In this document: piece after piece, positions 19,980 through 26,256 of the stretch
How positions within the stretch are numbered: position 1 is the first letter of the stretch
How the letters are laid out: each line of letters begins with the position of its first letter
Origin: a virus
Length of the DNA: 26,256 nucleotides
Direction: 5' to 3' (one strand)
IMG/VR virus record: IMGVR_UViG_3300009788_000277
Location: 1-26,256 of that record
Translations under genes and position numbers: made by a program
Notes under the pieces: model-generated
Databases searched by the model: none
What the model was told of the DNA's origin: nothing
What the model saw: only the letters and a program-made list of their open reading frames with translations

Positions 19980-20230
19980 ACCCAACCCGTAGACAATTCC
20001 TAAAACAAGCAGCAGTCACGGTCGCTGCGACTGTTGTGGCTCCGAGTGTATTGGCTGGGAGGGAACCATCAGTTTGTAAAGGCTTTCCGGGGTATAAACA
20101 GCAGCCGTATATGAAATGGAGAAATTATACTTGCACTTATAATTCTGCACATCAAGAAGATGCTGTAGATAAAATGAGAGTAGCTTCCAAAGCCCGCCCC
20201 TTCAAAGTTCCTCTTGGTGGCTGGATATGA
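19976..20230 (+). CDS. Small Tat-signal protein, 84 aa
   Basis: MNPTRRQFLKQAAVTVAATV is a textbook twin-arginine signal: TRRQFLK, then a moderately hydrophobic core, with a likely cleavage after SVLA (residue 27). The mature part would be only about 57 residues, with C34 and a second cysteine in NYTCTYN that could form a disulfide. It lies inside the replication operon, overlapping both neighbours as ATGA. An exported protein here is unexpected; a role in superinfection exclusion or envelope modification is conceivable but unsupported. Confidence 0.65.
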   Translation: MNPTRRQFLKQAAVTVAATVVAPSVLAGREPSVCKGFPGYKQQPYMKWRNYTCTYNSAHQEDAVDKMRVASKARPFKVPLGGWI

Positions 20231-20664
20231 AAACCAAAAAACAAAAAATCCTCGACTTTAACACCTTCTACGAAGCAGCCAAGGTCGGTCAACGCCCGAA
20301 ACGCCAATCCAAGAGTGGCATCCCAACTCACCCGGTCGTGCCTGTACCCCCACTACCGGAACTGGGCAAGGGCGGGGTGCAAGATTTATGCTACAGATGG
20401 CTCAAAGCCCGGCGTATCCTATGTAATACCCATGCCTGCGGGTCTGGGCCGGGCCATGCCATCTATGGGATTAAACACTCTGGGGACATTCACGGCTATC
20501 TACCTGATGGAAGGGGATTCGAGATTGAGACCAAACCGGGCAAGGGAGGCAGGCTGAGTACTGGCCAACAGGAACGGATGATGGATGTTCTGGCCACGGG
20601 GGGGTTGTATTTTGTGGTGCATGGGGTTGCCGAGTTAGAGTATTATATGAAGGGGTTGGTATGA
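20227..20664 (+). CDS. VRR-NUC domain nuclease, 145 aa
   Basis: A stand-alone VRR-NUC (PD-(D/E)XK) fold. GGVQDLCYRWLKARRILCNT begins the domain. HSGDIHGY (D87) and FEIETKPGKGG (E99/E101, K103) form the active site, and STGQQERMMD (Q114) follows, then GGLYFVV. Phage VRR-NUC proteins are structure-specific or Holliday-junction nucleases, and they often sit in replication and recombination operons, as here. The start overlaps the Tat gene as ATGA and the stop overlaps the next gene likewise. Confidence 0.85.
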   Translation: MKTKKQKILDFNTFYEAAKVGQRPKRQSKSGIPTHPVVPVPPLPELGKGGVQDLCYRWLKARRILCNTHACGSGPGHAIYGIKHSGDIHGYLPDGRGFEIETKPGKGGRLSTGQQERMMDVLATGGLYFVVHGVAELEYYMKGLV

Positions 20665-20894
20665 TAGTGTTTCATGTATGTTCCTATAAGAAACTGCAAA
20701 GATATATGAAAACTGGTTATATAATTCCCCCGGTAAAAGCATGGGAAGTCATTGAACAAGCAAAACGTATGAGTATTAGCACGGGTAGAAGAATCATATT
20801 AAGACTACGATTCCCTAATAATGCAGCTAAACTCAAGGGCCATTTCAATCAGGCTCGTGTATTATATAACAAATATAAAATAGAGAATATATAA
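20661..20894 (+). CDS. Small conserved phage protein, possibly ART-like, 77 aa
   Basis: A 77-residue protein: MIVFHVCSYKKLQRYMKTGY, then IIPPVKAW, EQAKRMSISTGRRIILRL and a C-terminal GHFNQARVL. I recognise the FHV..YKKL..Y..TG.I.PPVRAW...A.R.S..TGR.IILRL pattern as a conserved phage protein. The HV...L..Y...G.I arrangement resembles the start of ADP-ribosyltransferase-like folds, but no complete catalytic set can be confirmed. Overlaps both neighbours. Confidence 0.65.
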   Translation: MIVFHVCSYKKLQRYMKTGYIIPPVKAWEVIEQAKRMSISTGRRIILRLRFPNNAAKLKGHFNQARVLYNKYKIENI

Positions 20895-21736
20895 TGCAGA
20901 GACCGAGACAAACGACTCAACAACTGATACAAGGGGACTGTCTTGAAGTCATGGCTGGTATGGAACCAGACAGTAAAGATTTAGTTTTTGGCTCACCACC
21001 CTACGAAGACGCTCGTACTTATGGTATTGATTTTAATATCAAGGGACAGGAATGGGTTGATTGGATGGTTCAGGTGTATATCGAGTCACTTCGGGTATGT
21101 AAAGGGCTTGTGGCTTTTGTGGTTCAGGGCAAAACCAAAAAATTTCGTTGGTCAGCCACCCCTGCCCTTCTTATGGCCGATCTGCATCGTAATGGGATAC
21201 ATTTACGAGATTGTGTTATTTTCCATAGATATGGTATTCCTGGTAGTGGTGGTCCTGATTGGCTTCGGCACGATATAGAGTATATCATTTGTGCAACATC
21301 TGGAGGTAAACTCCCGTGGAGTAACAATATTGCTTGTGGGAAGCCACCTAAATATAAAACTGGTGGGGCTATGTCACACAGATTAAAAAATGGCAACCGC
21401 AAAGAAGTTCCTTCATGGTTCAAAGATGGTATGCATACAGGTAAACAAAATACATATCGTATACCCGAAATATCTAATCCCGGTAATTTATACCAACATG
21501 GGGCCGCTGGTGGTTGTAATATTGGTTCCAAACTCGCCCACGAAAACGAAGCCCCATTTCCAGAGAAATTAGCTGAGTTCTTTATCAAATCCTTCTGCCC
21601 GCCCGGAGGGACAGTCCTCGATCCGTTCATGGGATCAGGAACAACACTGGCCGTAGCTAAGAAAAATAACCGTAATAGTATTGGTATTGATATAAGGGAA
21701 TCACAAATAGAACTAACACAAAGGAGACTAAAATGA
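20894..21736 (+). CDS. DNA methyltransferase (beta-class, SPPY)
   Basis: A 280-residue enzyme. The catalytic motif GSPPYED (34-37) lies near the N-terminus and the SAM-binding DPFMGSGTT (243-251) near the C-terminus, so motif order is beta-class. SPPY is typical of N4-cytosine and some N6-adenine enzymes. The middle (GIPGSGGPDWLRHDIEYIIC) is the target recognition region. No restriction enzyme is adjacent, so it is probably an orphan methylase that protects phage DNA. The start overlaps upstream TAA as TAATG, and the stop overlaps the acidic gene as ATGA. Confidence 0.88.
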   Translation: MQRPRQTTQQLIQGDCLEVMAGMEPDSKDLVFGSPPYEDARTYGIDFNIKGQEWVDWMVQVYIESLRVCKGLVAFVVQGKTKKFRWSATPALLMADLHRNGIHLRDCVIFHRYGIPGSGGPDWLRHDIEYIICATSGGKLPWSNNIACGKPPKYKTGGAMSHRLKNGNRKEVPSWFKDGMHTGKQNTYRIPEISNPGNLYQHGAAGGCNIGSKLAHENEAPFPEKLAEFFIKSFCPPGGTVLDPFMGSGTTLAVAKKNNRNSIGIDIRESQIELTQRRLK

Positions 21737-22200
21737 AACCGTACCTGGTAACAGTAGAAGCAAAACTCAAATATACTATAGAAGTCCACGCCGAGACCGA
21801 GACCGAGGCCGAACAGACAGCCGAGGAACTGGACATCGACAACATTGAGAACGCCGGGGAGTTCGTAGAACTGATGGGTGTTGAGGCCATTGATGTAGAA
21901 TGTCTATTATCAGAAAAAGAAGAAAAGGAAGAGGACATGGCTTTGGCAGAGGCCACAGCAGAGGCTTCGGAGGAGGCCATAAATGAACGGGATCAAGAGA
22001 TGATTGATAGTCTACCACCCTTATCTGAACCAGTATCCCGGCCAACAGACCCAGCAAACCCGGCAGCAGACACGGCTTCGGGGGATGAGGTAGTGGAATC
22101 AGACCCAGACATAGTGGCGGAACAGAATGTGGCGACAGACAATGAGACAGTCATCTTGGCAGCAGATGGGACGATTGCGGAGGGGGCCAACCATGAGTAA
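21733..22200 (+). CDS. Highly acidic protein, 155 aa
   Basis: The N-terminal 60 residues read as beta-alpha-beta (KPYLVTVEAKLKYTIEVHAE onward). The remainder is low-complexity, acidic and probably disordered. By hand count there are about 44 Asp/Glu against about 7 Lys/Arg. A DNA-mimic role, such as against restriction, is one idea suggested by charge and by the neighbouring methylase, but such acidic tails are also common in phage proteins with no such role. Overlaps both neighbours (ATGA; 8 nt). Confidence 0.6.
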   Translation: MKPYLVTVEAKLKYTIEVHAETETEAEQTAEELDIDNIENAGEFVELMGVEAIDVECLLSEKEEKEEDMALAEATAEASEEAINERDQEMIDSLPPLSEPVSRPTDPANPAADTASGDEVVESDPDIVAEQNVATDNETVILAADGTIAEGANHE

Positions 22201-22384
22201 GAAAGTTGAAATATTTCGGGTGCTTCGTTATGTGGGAACCCCTGAATTTATCGGGGAACACATAGAAAAAAGAGGTGTTAAAGGTAGACGCCAAATGGAA
22301 GGGAAATACGTTGGTTGTTTTATAGAAGAAGCGTTTCTTGGTGAGACCCCCAAGGCAATAGAACAGGAGGCCGATCATGACTGA
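22193..22384 (+). CDS. Hypothetical protein, 63 aa
   Basis: A 63-residue protein starting MSKKVEIFRVLRYVGTPEFI, with a basic stretch KRGVKGRRQMEGKYVGCFIE. It looks like a small beta-rich phage protein of the kind found before recombination nucleases; function unknown. I use ATG 22193, with GGAGGGGG upstream, not the longer frame from 22127. It overlaps the nuclease gene by 8 nt. Confidence 0.6.
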   Translation: MSKKVEIFRVLRYVGTPEFIGEHIEKRGVKGRRQMEGKYVGCFIEEAFLGETPKAIEQEADHD

Positions 22385-23534
22385 CCAATTAAACCTATCA
22401 GCAACCTCCATCCAATGCTTCAAATCATGCCCAATGAGATACTATTACCGTTACATCCTTGGCCTCACCCCCATCGAGGATACGGACGCCCTCCGGGTCG
22501 GTACTAATTATCATAGGATACAGGAGATAGCCGATGCCGAGCCGGGCGGGGTGTGTGAGTGCATAGATGATGGACAACTTGCAAAAGAGTGCACACTTTG
22601 TGGAGGCATTGGTACTAACCCAGAAGACCCGATGGACGCCGTGATCCGACATCTCAACGAGCGGTATGATACACCGCCCCTGTCTAAGACCGTAGAGGAG
22701 TGGGAGACCGAGAAGATCACCCTACTCTACACTCTGGTCGGCTACCGTTGGTGGTACGAACAACAGGACGCAGGGTACGATGTCGAGAGCCTGGAACAGA
22801 GCTTCGACATCCCCCTGCTGTCGCCCAACACTGGGGCCAAGCTCAAAGGGAATCTTAGAGGTAAAATAGACCGGGTGTTCTCGGCTGGCCCGGCCAACAG
22901 GTTCGTCCACGATTACAAGTCCACCAGTAAAAGCATCGACCCTGATTCGACATTCTGGGCACACCTTACGTTAGACACCCAGACCCGGCTCTATACCTAC
23001 GCAGCCAAACAGCTGGGACTGGGGATGTGTGGGGTATTATATGATGCCTGGCACAAGCCGGGGATCAAGCCTAAGAAATTGTCACAGGCTGATAGTAAAA
23101 AGTTCGTGGCTTCGGGGGAGTACTGTGGTGAAAAATTTGAGATCAAGACGGAATCAGGTGGTGATATAGGTGTGATCGCTGTCAACGGGTCGCAGGCTGA
23201 TATTGAACCTGGAGCCAAAGAAGGCACGTTCGCCATCAGAGAGACCCCACAGATGTTCGGTGCTCGACTACTGGCTGACATCACCGAGCGACCAGAGTTC
23301 TACTTCGCCCGGAAGGAGATCGTCCACCACAGTACAGACATCGAGGCGTTTCAGTGGGAACTATTTAATATCTATCATAGCATCAGGCAGATGAAACTGA
23401 GGGACAGATGGTGGGGTGATGAATCCCAATGCGAGGCCACGTTCAAATGTCCGTATATTGATTTCTGTTACAACCATATTAACTTGGGGCCGGATGATGT
23501 CCCTGAGAATTTTCAGAAAAGGGGTGTTAAATGA
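22377..23534 (+). CDS. RecB/Cas4-like PD-(D/E)XK nuclease, 385 aa
   Basis: A nuclease of the PDDEXK_1 type. The start LSATSIQCFKSCPMRYYYRY matches the family's N-terminal signature. The catalytic parts are GKIDRV (D165), HDYKSTS (D179, K181) and QTRLYTYA (Q202). Cysteines C14/C18 with C352, C358 and C364 (QCEATFKCPYIDFC) could hold a 4Fe-4S cluster as in AddB and Cas4. An inserted CECIDDGQLAKECTLCGG (60-77) looks like an additional zinc knuckle. Paired with the adjacent Sak4-like ATPase it forms a phage recombination module. Confidence 0.88.
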   Translation: MTDQLNLSATSIQCFKSCPMRYYYRYILGLTPIEDTDALRVGTNYHRIQEIADAEPGGVCECIDDGQLAKECTLCGGIGTNPEDPMDAVIRHLNERYDTPPLSKTVEEWETEKITLLYTLVGYRWWYEQQDAGYDVESLEQSFDIPLLSPNTGAKLKGNLRGKIDRVFSAGPANRFVHDYKSTSKSIDPDSTFWAHLTLDTQTRLYTYAAKQLGLGMCGVLYDAWHKPGIKPKKLSQADSKKFVASGEYCGEKFEIKTESGGDIGVIAVNGSQADIEPGAKEGTFAIRETPQMFGARLLADITERPEFYFARKEIVHHSTDIEAFQWELFNIYHSIRQMKLRDRWWGDESQCEATFKCPYIDFCYNHINLGPDDVPENFQKRGVK

Positions 23535-23620
23535 TACAATATATAGCTATTGTTGAACTACCAATTATTATAGGGTTATTACTTGTAATTGCTATACACA
23601 CGGGAAGGAGTAAAAAATGA
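23531..23620 (+). CDS. Membrane micropeptide, 29 aa
   Basis: A 30-codon frame (ATG 23531 to TGA 23618-23620) coding for MIQYIAIVELPIIIGLLLVI plus AIHTGRSKK, almost wholly a membrane helix with a basic tail. It is bounded on both sides by 4-nt ATGA overlaps, with the nuclease stop and the ATPase start, which strongly suggests it is translated. AAAAGGGG lies inside the nuclease 3' end. Function unknown. Confidence 0.55.
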   Translation: MIQYIAIVELPIIIGLLLVIAIHTGRSKK

Positions 23621-24471
23621 GACCAATACCACCTAAACCCGGAACCAAACCATCACCGAGGCCCGGCTCCGGCCCGGCCAAGCAGTTCACCATAGAGCAG
23701 TGGGATGGGTCAACGTCTGGTGAGAAGGTGATGCTCTATGCCGAAACAGGTATGGGTAAGACCACCCTCGCTTCAATGTCACCCAACCCGGTATTCATCG
23801 GCCTTGATGACGGTGGCCGGAAACTCAAACATCCTCAGACTGGGGAACTCTTGCGACACATTCCCAACATTAGTACGTTCGAGGATGTCCGGGCTGCTCT
23901 GGGAGCTTGCCTGACCCTTGATTGTGATACGGTTGTGATAGACACAGGGACTATCCTTGAATCATGGGCTGAGGCTTACGTGCTGAAAACAGTACCCACT
24001 CCCCAAACTGCAAAACAAAAGAATCTTGAGAGTTATGGTTATGGCAAGGGGTACAAACATCTGTATGATGCTATGCGACTACCTCTACTTGATTGCGACC
24101 GACTGATTGAAGCGGGCAAGAATGTTATAGTGATTTGTCAGTCAGTCAACAACAAAAAGGCCAATCCCGCTGGTGACGATTACCTATGTAATGAGCCTCG
24201 GTTATACCATAGTCGAGCATATTCAGTCCTCTTAATGTGGTGTGAATGGGCTGACCACATCCTTCGTATCGACTATCAGGGAACATGGGTAAAGAAGACC
24301 AACCCAGATGCTTCATTTGGTAAGGTATCAGGTGACGTCACCCGTGTAGTTCAAGCCAAAGAGGAGACTTATTTCAAAGCCAAAAGTCGAACACTGGATG
24401 ATCCAGTGATAGCGTTTAGTACCAAGGACGATGATTCGTTGTGGACGTTGATGTTCCAGAAAGGGGAATAG
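23617..24471 (+). CDS. Sak4-like RecA-family ATPase, 284 aa
   Basis: A 284-residue AAA_24/RecA-core protein. A proline-rich N-terminus (1-22) precedes the core. Walker A is ETGMGKTT (43-50, GMGKT), Walker B TVVID (105-109); a later KNVIVICQSVNNKK strand fits the RecA fold. Proteins of this type (Sak4) are phage single-strand annealing or recombinase partners. The flanking nuclease and SSB-like gene support the role. GGAAGGAG precedes the ATG, which overlaps the micropeptide stop. Confidence 0.85.
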   Translation: MRPIPPKPGTKPSPRPGSGPAKQFTIEQWDGSTSGEKVMLYAETGMGKTTLASMSPNPVFIGLDDGGRKLKHPQTGELLRHIPNISTFEDVRAALGACLTLDCDTVVIDTGTILESWAEAYVLKTVPTPQTAKQKNLESYGYGKGYKHLYDAMRLPLLDCDRLIEAGKNVIVICQSVNNKKANPAGDDYLCNEPRLYHSRAYSVLLMWCEWADHILRIDYQGTWVKKTNPDASFGKVSGDVTRVVQAKEETYFKAKSRTLDDPVIAFSTKDDDSLWTLMFQKGE

Positions 24472-24473
24472 AG

Positions 24474-24683
24474 ATGGCACGTAAATTTAGTATAGGAGAT
24501 ACGGTAGAGGTTGTATCTGGGCCTGTGAATAGTGTGAAAATAGGGCATAAAGGTAAGGTAATAGGTTATGGACCGGGTATACCATATCCTTACTTGGTGC
24601 AACGAAGAAATGGTAATACAGGTGCTTTTAGTACAAGAGAACTCAAACTAATCAGAAAGGGAACTAAAAATGGGACTAATTAA
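24474..24683 (+). CDS. Small KOW/SH3-like protein, 69 aa
   Basis: A 69-residue basic protein, MARKFSIGDTVEVVSGPVNS and then GHKGKVIGYG, TRELKLI. The pattern (F..GD.V.V......G..G.V) is that of a small KOW/SH3-like barrel, also seen in the first 60 residues of the protein at 14277. AAGGGG lies 8 nt before ATG 24474, so a longer frame from 24441 is rejected. It overlaps the next gene by 14 nt. Confidence 0.6.
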   Translation: MARKFSIGDTVEVVSGPVNSVKIGHKGKVIGYGPGIPYPYLVQRRNGNTGAFSTRELKLIRKGTKNGTN

Positions 24684-25473
24684 TCAAGTAGGTTACTTCA
24701 AGGGTTACATAGTAGATGGTGGGCTGGGACAGTCAAGTGGTGGTTTGCCACAAGAAGAATGGGCACTTAAAGCAGAAGAAGTTTATGACGGAGATAATCA
24801 AGAATATGTCCCAGTAGACAATGAACACGATGAGATTACAGCGTATTTGATCCTTATGAGTTATAAAGATAAGGAAACCAAAACTGCCCAACAGATAAAG
24901 AAGATTACAGGATGGGACGGAGCCAGTTACGTAGACCTATGTGAAATGGACTTGGCTAATGTGCCATTATCATTCCTGGTAGAGGAAAATACCTATGAGG
25001 GCAATACAACACTTCAGGTCTCATGGGTGGCCGAACCCGAAGCCCCACCAACCAGGTCAGTAAGTAAAATTAGTAAGGAAGACGCGCAGGCACTTCAGCA
25101 ACGCTACGCTGGTATCCTCGCTTCGACCAAGGCTCCGACTAAGGCTGCATCGGCTAAGTCAGGCAAACCGGCAGCGACCGAGCCAGAGACCAAGACAGAG
25201 ACCGAGCCAAAGACTACGGCTAAGGGTAAGAAAACTTCATCTAAGACCATCAGACCGATCGCTCCTAAGACCACAACACCAGTGGGTAAATGCTCGGCTG
25301 ATGATGCATACAATACCTGTCACAAATTGAAACGGGATGACGTGACGGTTGAGAAGCTGAACGAGTTGTGGACAGCGGCTGCGGCTGAGGTCAACAAGGA
25401 CGAGGCCAAGATCACAGAAGAGCAGTGGTTCCAGATCAAGGAGAATCTATTGAAGGCTGTGAGTAAGGTGTAA
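24670..25473 (+). CDS. Candidate ssDNA-binding/recombination accessory protein, 267 aa
   Basis: The N-terminal domain (about 1-120, MGLINQVGYFKGYIVDGGLG onward) is beta-rich with an acidic character and resembles phage DUF669-like or SSB-like proteins. A linker rich in Lys, Thr, Pro and Ala (about 150-205) is disordered. A small C-terminal helical domain follows (CSADDAYNTCHKLKRDDVTV, then NELWTAAAAEVN). Position directly after the nuclease and Sak4-like gene suggests it acts as ssDNA-binding partner. AAAGGGAAC precedes the start. An alternative is a scaffold protein with no DNA role. Confidence 0.55.
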   Translation: MGLINQVGYFKGYIVDGGLGQSSGGLPQEEWALKAEEVYDGDNQEYVPVDNEHDEITAYLILMSYKDKETKTAQQIKKITGWDGASYVDLCEMDLANVPLSFLVEENTYEGNTTLQVSWVAEPEAPPTRSVSKISKEDAQALQQRYAGILASTKAPTKAASAKSGKPAATEPETKTETEPKTTAKGKKTSSKTIRPIAPKTTTPVGKCSADDAYNTCHKLKRDDVTVEKLNELWTAAAAEVNKDEAKITEEQWFQIKENLLKAVSKV

Positions 25474-25482
25474 CGAACTCTG

Positions 25483-25592
25483 GCGAGGCGGTGGCGGTAG
25501 CCTGATATGTTTGTTAAGGCGATGTATAAAACCCAACTAAAGAAGCAACCGTATTGCGGTTTGAATAGGAACCGCCCGCCTCGCTAATTTTT
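25483..25592 (+). ncRNA. Structured RNA ending in a terminator-like stem
   Basis: GCGAGGCGG (25483-25491) pairs with CCGCCTCGC (25576-25584), then a 2-nt bulge, then GCGGT (25494-25498) with ACCGC (25571-25575). Inside this 14-bp closing stem are two more hairpins: GCCT/AGGC (25500-25520) and AACCG/CGGTT (about 25547-25562). This makes a three-way junction. TAATTTTT (25585-25592) follows at once. It may be a terminator for the upstream operon, a small RNA, or a riboswitch-like element before the zinc gene. No known family recognised. Confidence 0.6.
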
Positions 25593-25605
25593 GGGAGTGA
25601 TTGAG

Positions 25606-25800
25606 ATGGAACTACAAATAAACCCTAACAAATTAGTACGTATAACAGAAAATCATGGTGGTTATCTTAGCGGGGAATGTGTAGTTTGTGGGGCATCAGG
25701 ATGGTTTGACGGAAAATTAGGACGTAAATATGGTGACAAAAAGAATCCTGGGGCTGATTTAGAACATAAAAAGAATTGTCCCATAAACAAGGAAATTTAA
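25606..25800 (+). CDS. Small zinc-finger-like protein, 64 aa
   Basis: A 64-residue protein with C25-x2-C28 (GECVVCGASGWF) and H54-x3-C58 (EHKKNCPI), a C2HC arrangement that would bind one zinc ion. Family not recognised. ATG 25606 has GGGAG 9 nt upstream, located right after the terminator-like stem, so it starts a new translation unit. The next gene begins 3 nt after its stop. Confidence 0.65.
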   Translation: MELQINPNKLVRITENHGGYLSGECVVCGASGWFDGKLGRKYGDKKNPGADLEHKKNCPINKEI

Positions 25801-25803
25801 CCC

Positions 25804-26256
25804 ATGCCTAACCTAAACACGTTCCACGACATCTATGTACAGAACATTGCAAGGTTCCCAGTCCTCTATGACGAACTCGCCAGTCAACTCGGCGTATCGC
25901 CAGAATCCACGTTCAAAATAGGTACTGGCCTGATCCCACTGGATGAGCAGGGCAATTGGTCATGGACAACCCCGGAACGTGATGCACAGGGGATAGTAAC
26001 TGGCCTCTCCAAACGACTCATAGGTGGTTCCAAGTACATGGTCAAAGGCTCAAAACGTGGCCTGATCTACGCGGTCAACCACGACATCACACGCTATGAG
26101 AAACGACAATGGGTACGAGTCTCAATAGACCACCCGTGCCCCCTTTGTGACAAACCGGATGGATGCCTGTACCCAGAAGGAGAATACGACAATCCTAATG
26201 CCGTGATCTGTGTTCACATTGCTTCGGGTGCGGCCAAACCAATGGAAATCGGCCAC
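25804..26256 (+). CDS. Primase-like protein, N-terminal part (runs off window)
   Basis: 151 codons are visible and stay open to the window edge. WSWTTPERDAQGIVTGLSKR followed by YMVKGSKRGLIY matches the pattern W..PERDA.G...G...R...G.K...KGSKRGL seen in phage primase and primase-helicase proteins. A zinc site follows: C112-x2-C115, C121 and C136 (HPCPLCDKPDGC and VICVH). The catalytic Toprim or helicase part is not in the window, so identity is provisional. It would complete the replication set (polymerase, nuclease, recombinase). Confidence 0.6.
   Translation, partial: MPNLNTFHDIYVQNIARFPVLYDELASQLGVSPESTFKIGTGLIPLDEQGNWSWTTPERDAQGIVTGLSKRLIGGSKYMVKGSKRGLIYAVNHDITRYEKRQWVRVSIDHPCPLCDKPDGCLYPEGEYDNPNAVICVHIASGAAKPMEIGH

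Noticed and set aside
21124-21789. Leftward 221-aa frame
   Set aside because: Antisense to the DNA methyltransferase, which has clear SPPY and DPFMGSGTT motifs.
1-26256. Canonical tRNA genes
   Set aside because: Apart from the 58-nt tRNA-like element, GTTCGA-type strings found on either strand lie in coding sequence without matching acceptor stems.
1-26256. Prophage boundaries, integrase or insertion sequences
   Set aside because: No integrase, transposase, terminal inverted repeats or host genes were recognised, so lysogeny cannot be inferred from this window.

Overview
The window looks like part of a tailed-phage (caudovirus) genome, probably from an uncultivated phage. A large-terminase gene and the start of a portal-like gene lie at the left end on the minus strand. 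A replication, recombination and nucleotide-metabolism operon fills the right side on the plus strand. Genes are tightly packed, and many stop and start codons overlap as ATGA or TAATG. No integrase, attachment site or chromosomal housekeeping gene is visible. The host cannot be read from this piece. Two small proteins with twin-arginine signal peptides suggest a host with a Tat pathway.

Left arm (1-5734, minus strand, read right to left): 13 small genes come first, including zinc-ribbon, membrane, Tat-signal and decoration-like proteins. They lead into the large terminase (517-2445) and a portal-like protein cut by the window edge (1-517). Several of the small genes share a near-identical ribosome-binding cassette. 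A 58-nt tRNA-like cloverleaf (5542-5599) exactly fills the gap between the first two genes and overlaps the ribosome-binding site of the second.

Central divergent region (5735-6940): about 1.2 kb without a convincing gene, dense in repeats. It holds five perfect 12-bp tandem repeats, an 11-bp triplet repeat, a run of consecutive inverted repeats with different arm sequences, and a diverged 160-bp duplication carrying four CATATGTAGG elements. It ends with a consensus sigma70 promoter overlapped by a 22-bp palindromic operator. The leader transcript contains a strong Shine-Dalgarno followed by ATG-TAA and a terminator-like hairpin. This is the best candidate for a replication origin and transcription switch.

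Right arm (6964-26256, plus strand): first comes a set of small early genes separated by intergenic hairpins, some of them duplicated with their leaders. After a switch-like hairpin at about 11.2 kb comes an HTH protein and then the replication operon. That operon includes a RecG-like helicase, a DUF5664 protein, an HD phosphohydrolase, an HTH-metallophosphoesterase, a SEC-C protein, a family A DNA polymerase, a VRR-NUC nuclease, a DNA methyltransferase, a RecB/Cas4-like nuclease, a Sak4-like ATPase and a candidate ssDNA-binding partner. A structured RNA or terminator at 25.5 kb precedes a zinc protein and the start of a primase-like protein. Two damaged genes stand out: a truncated metallophosphoesterase N-terminus at 15724, and a small gene with an in-frame TGA at 17021 where a Trp codon seems expected.

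All functional calls rest on motifs and families recognised by eye; no database search was run.
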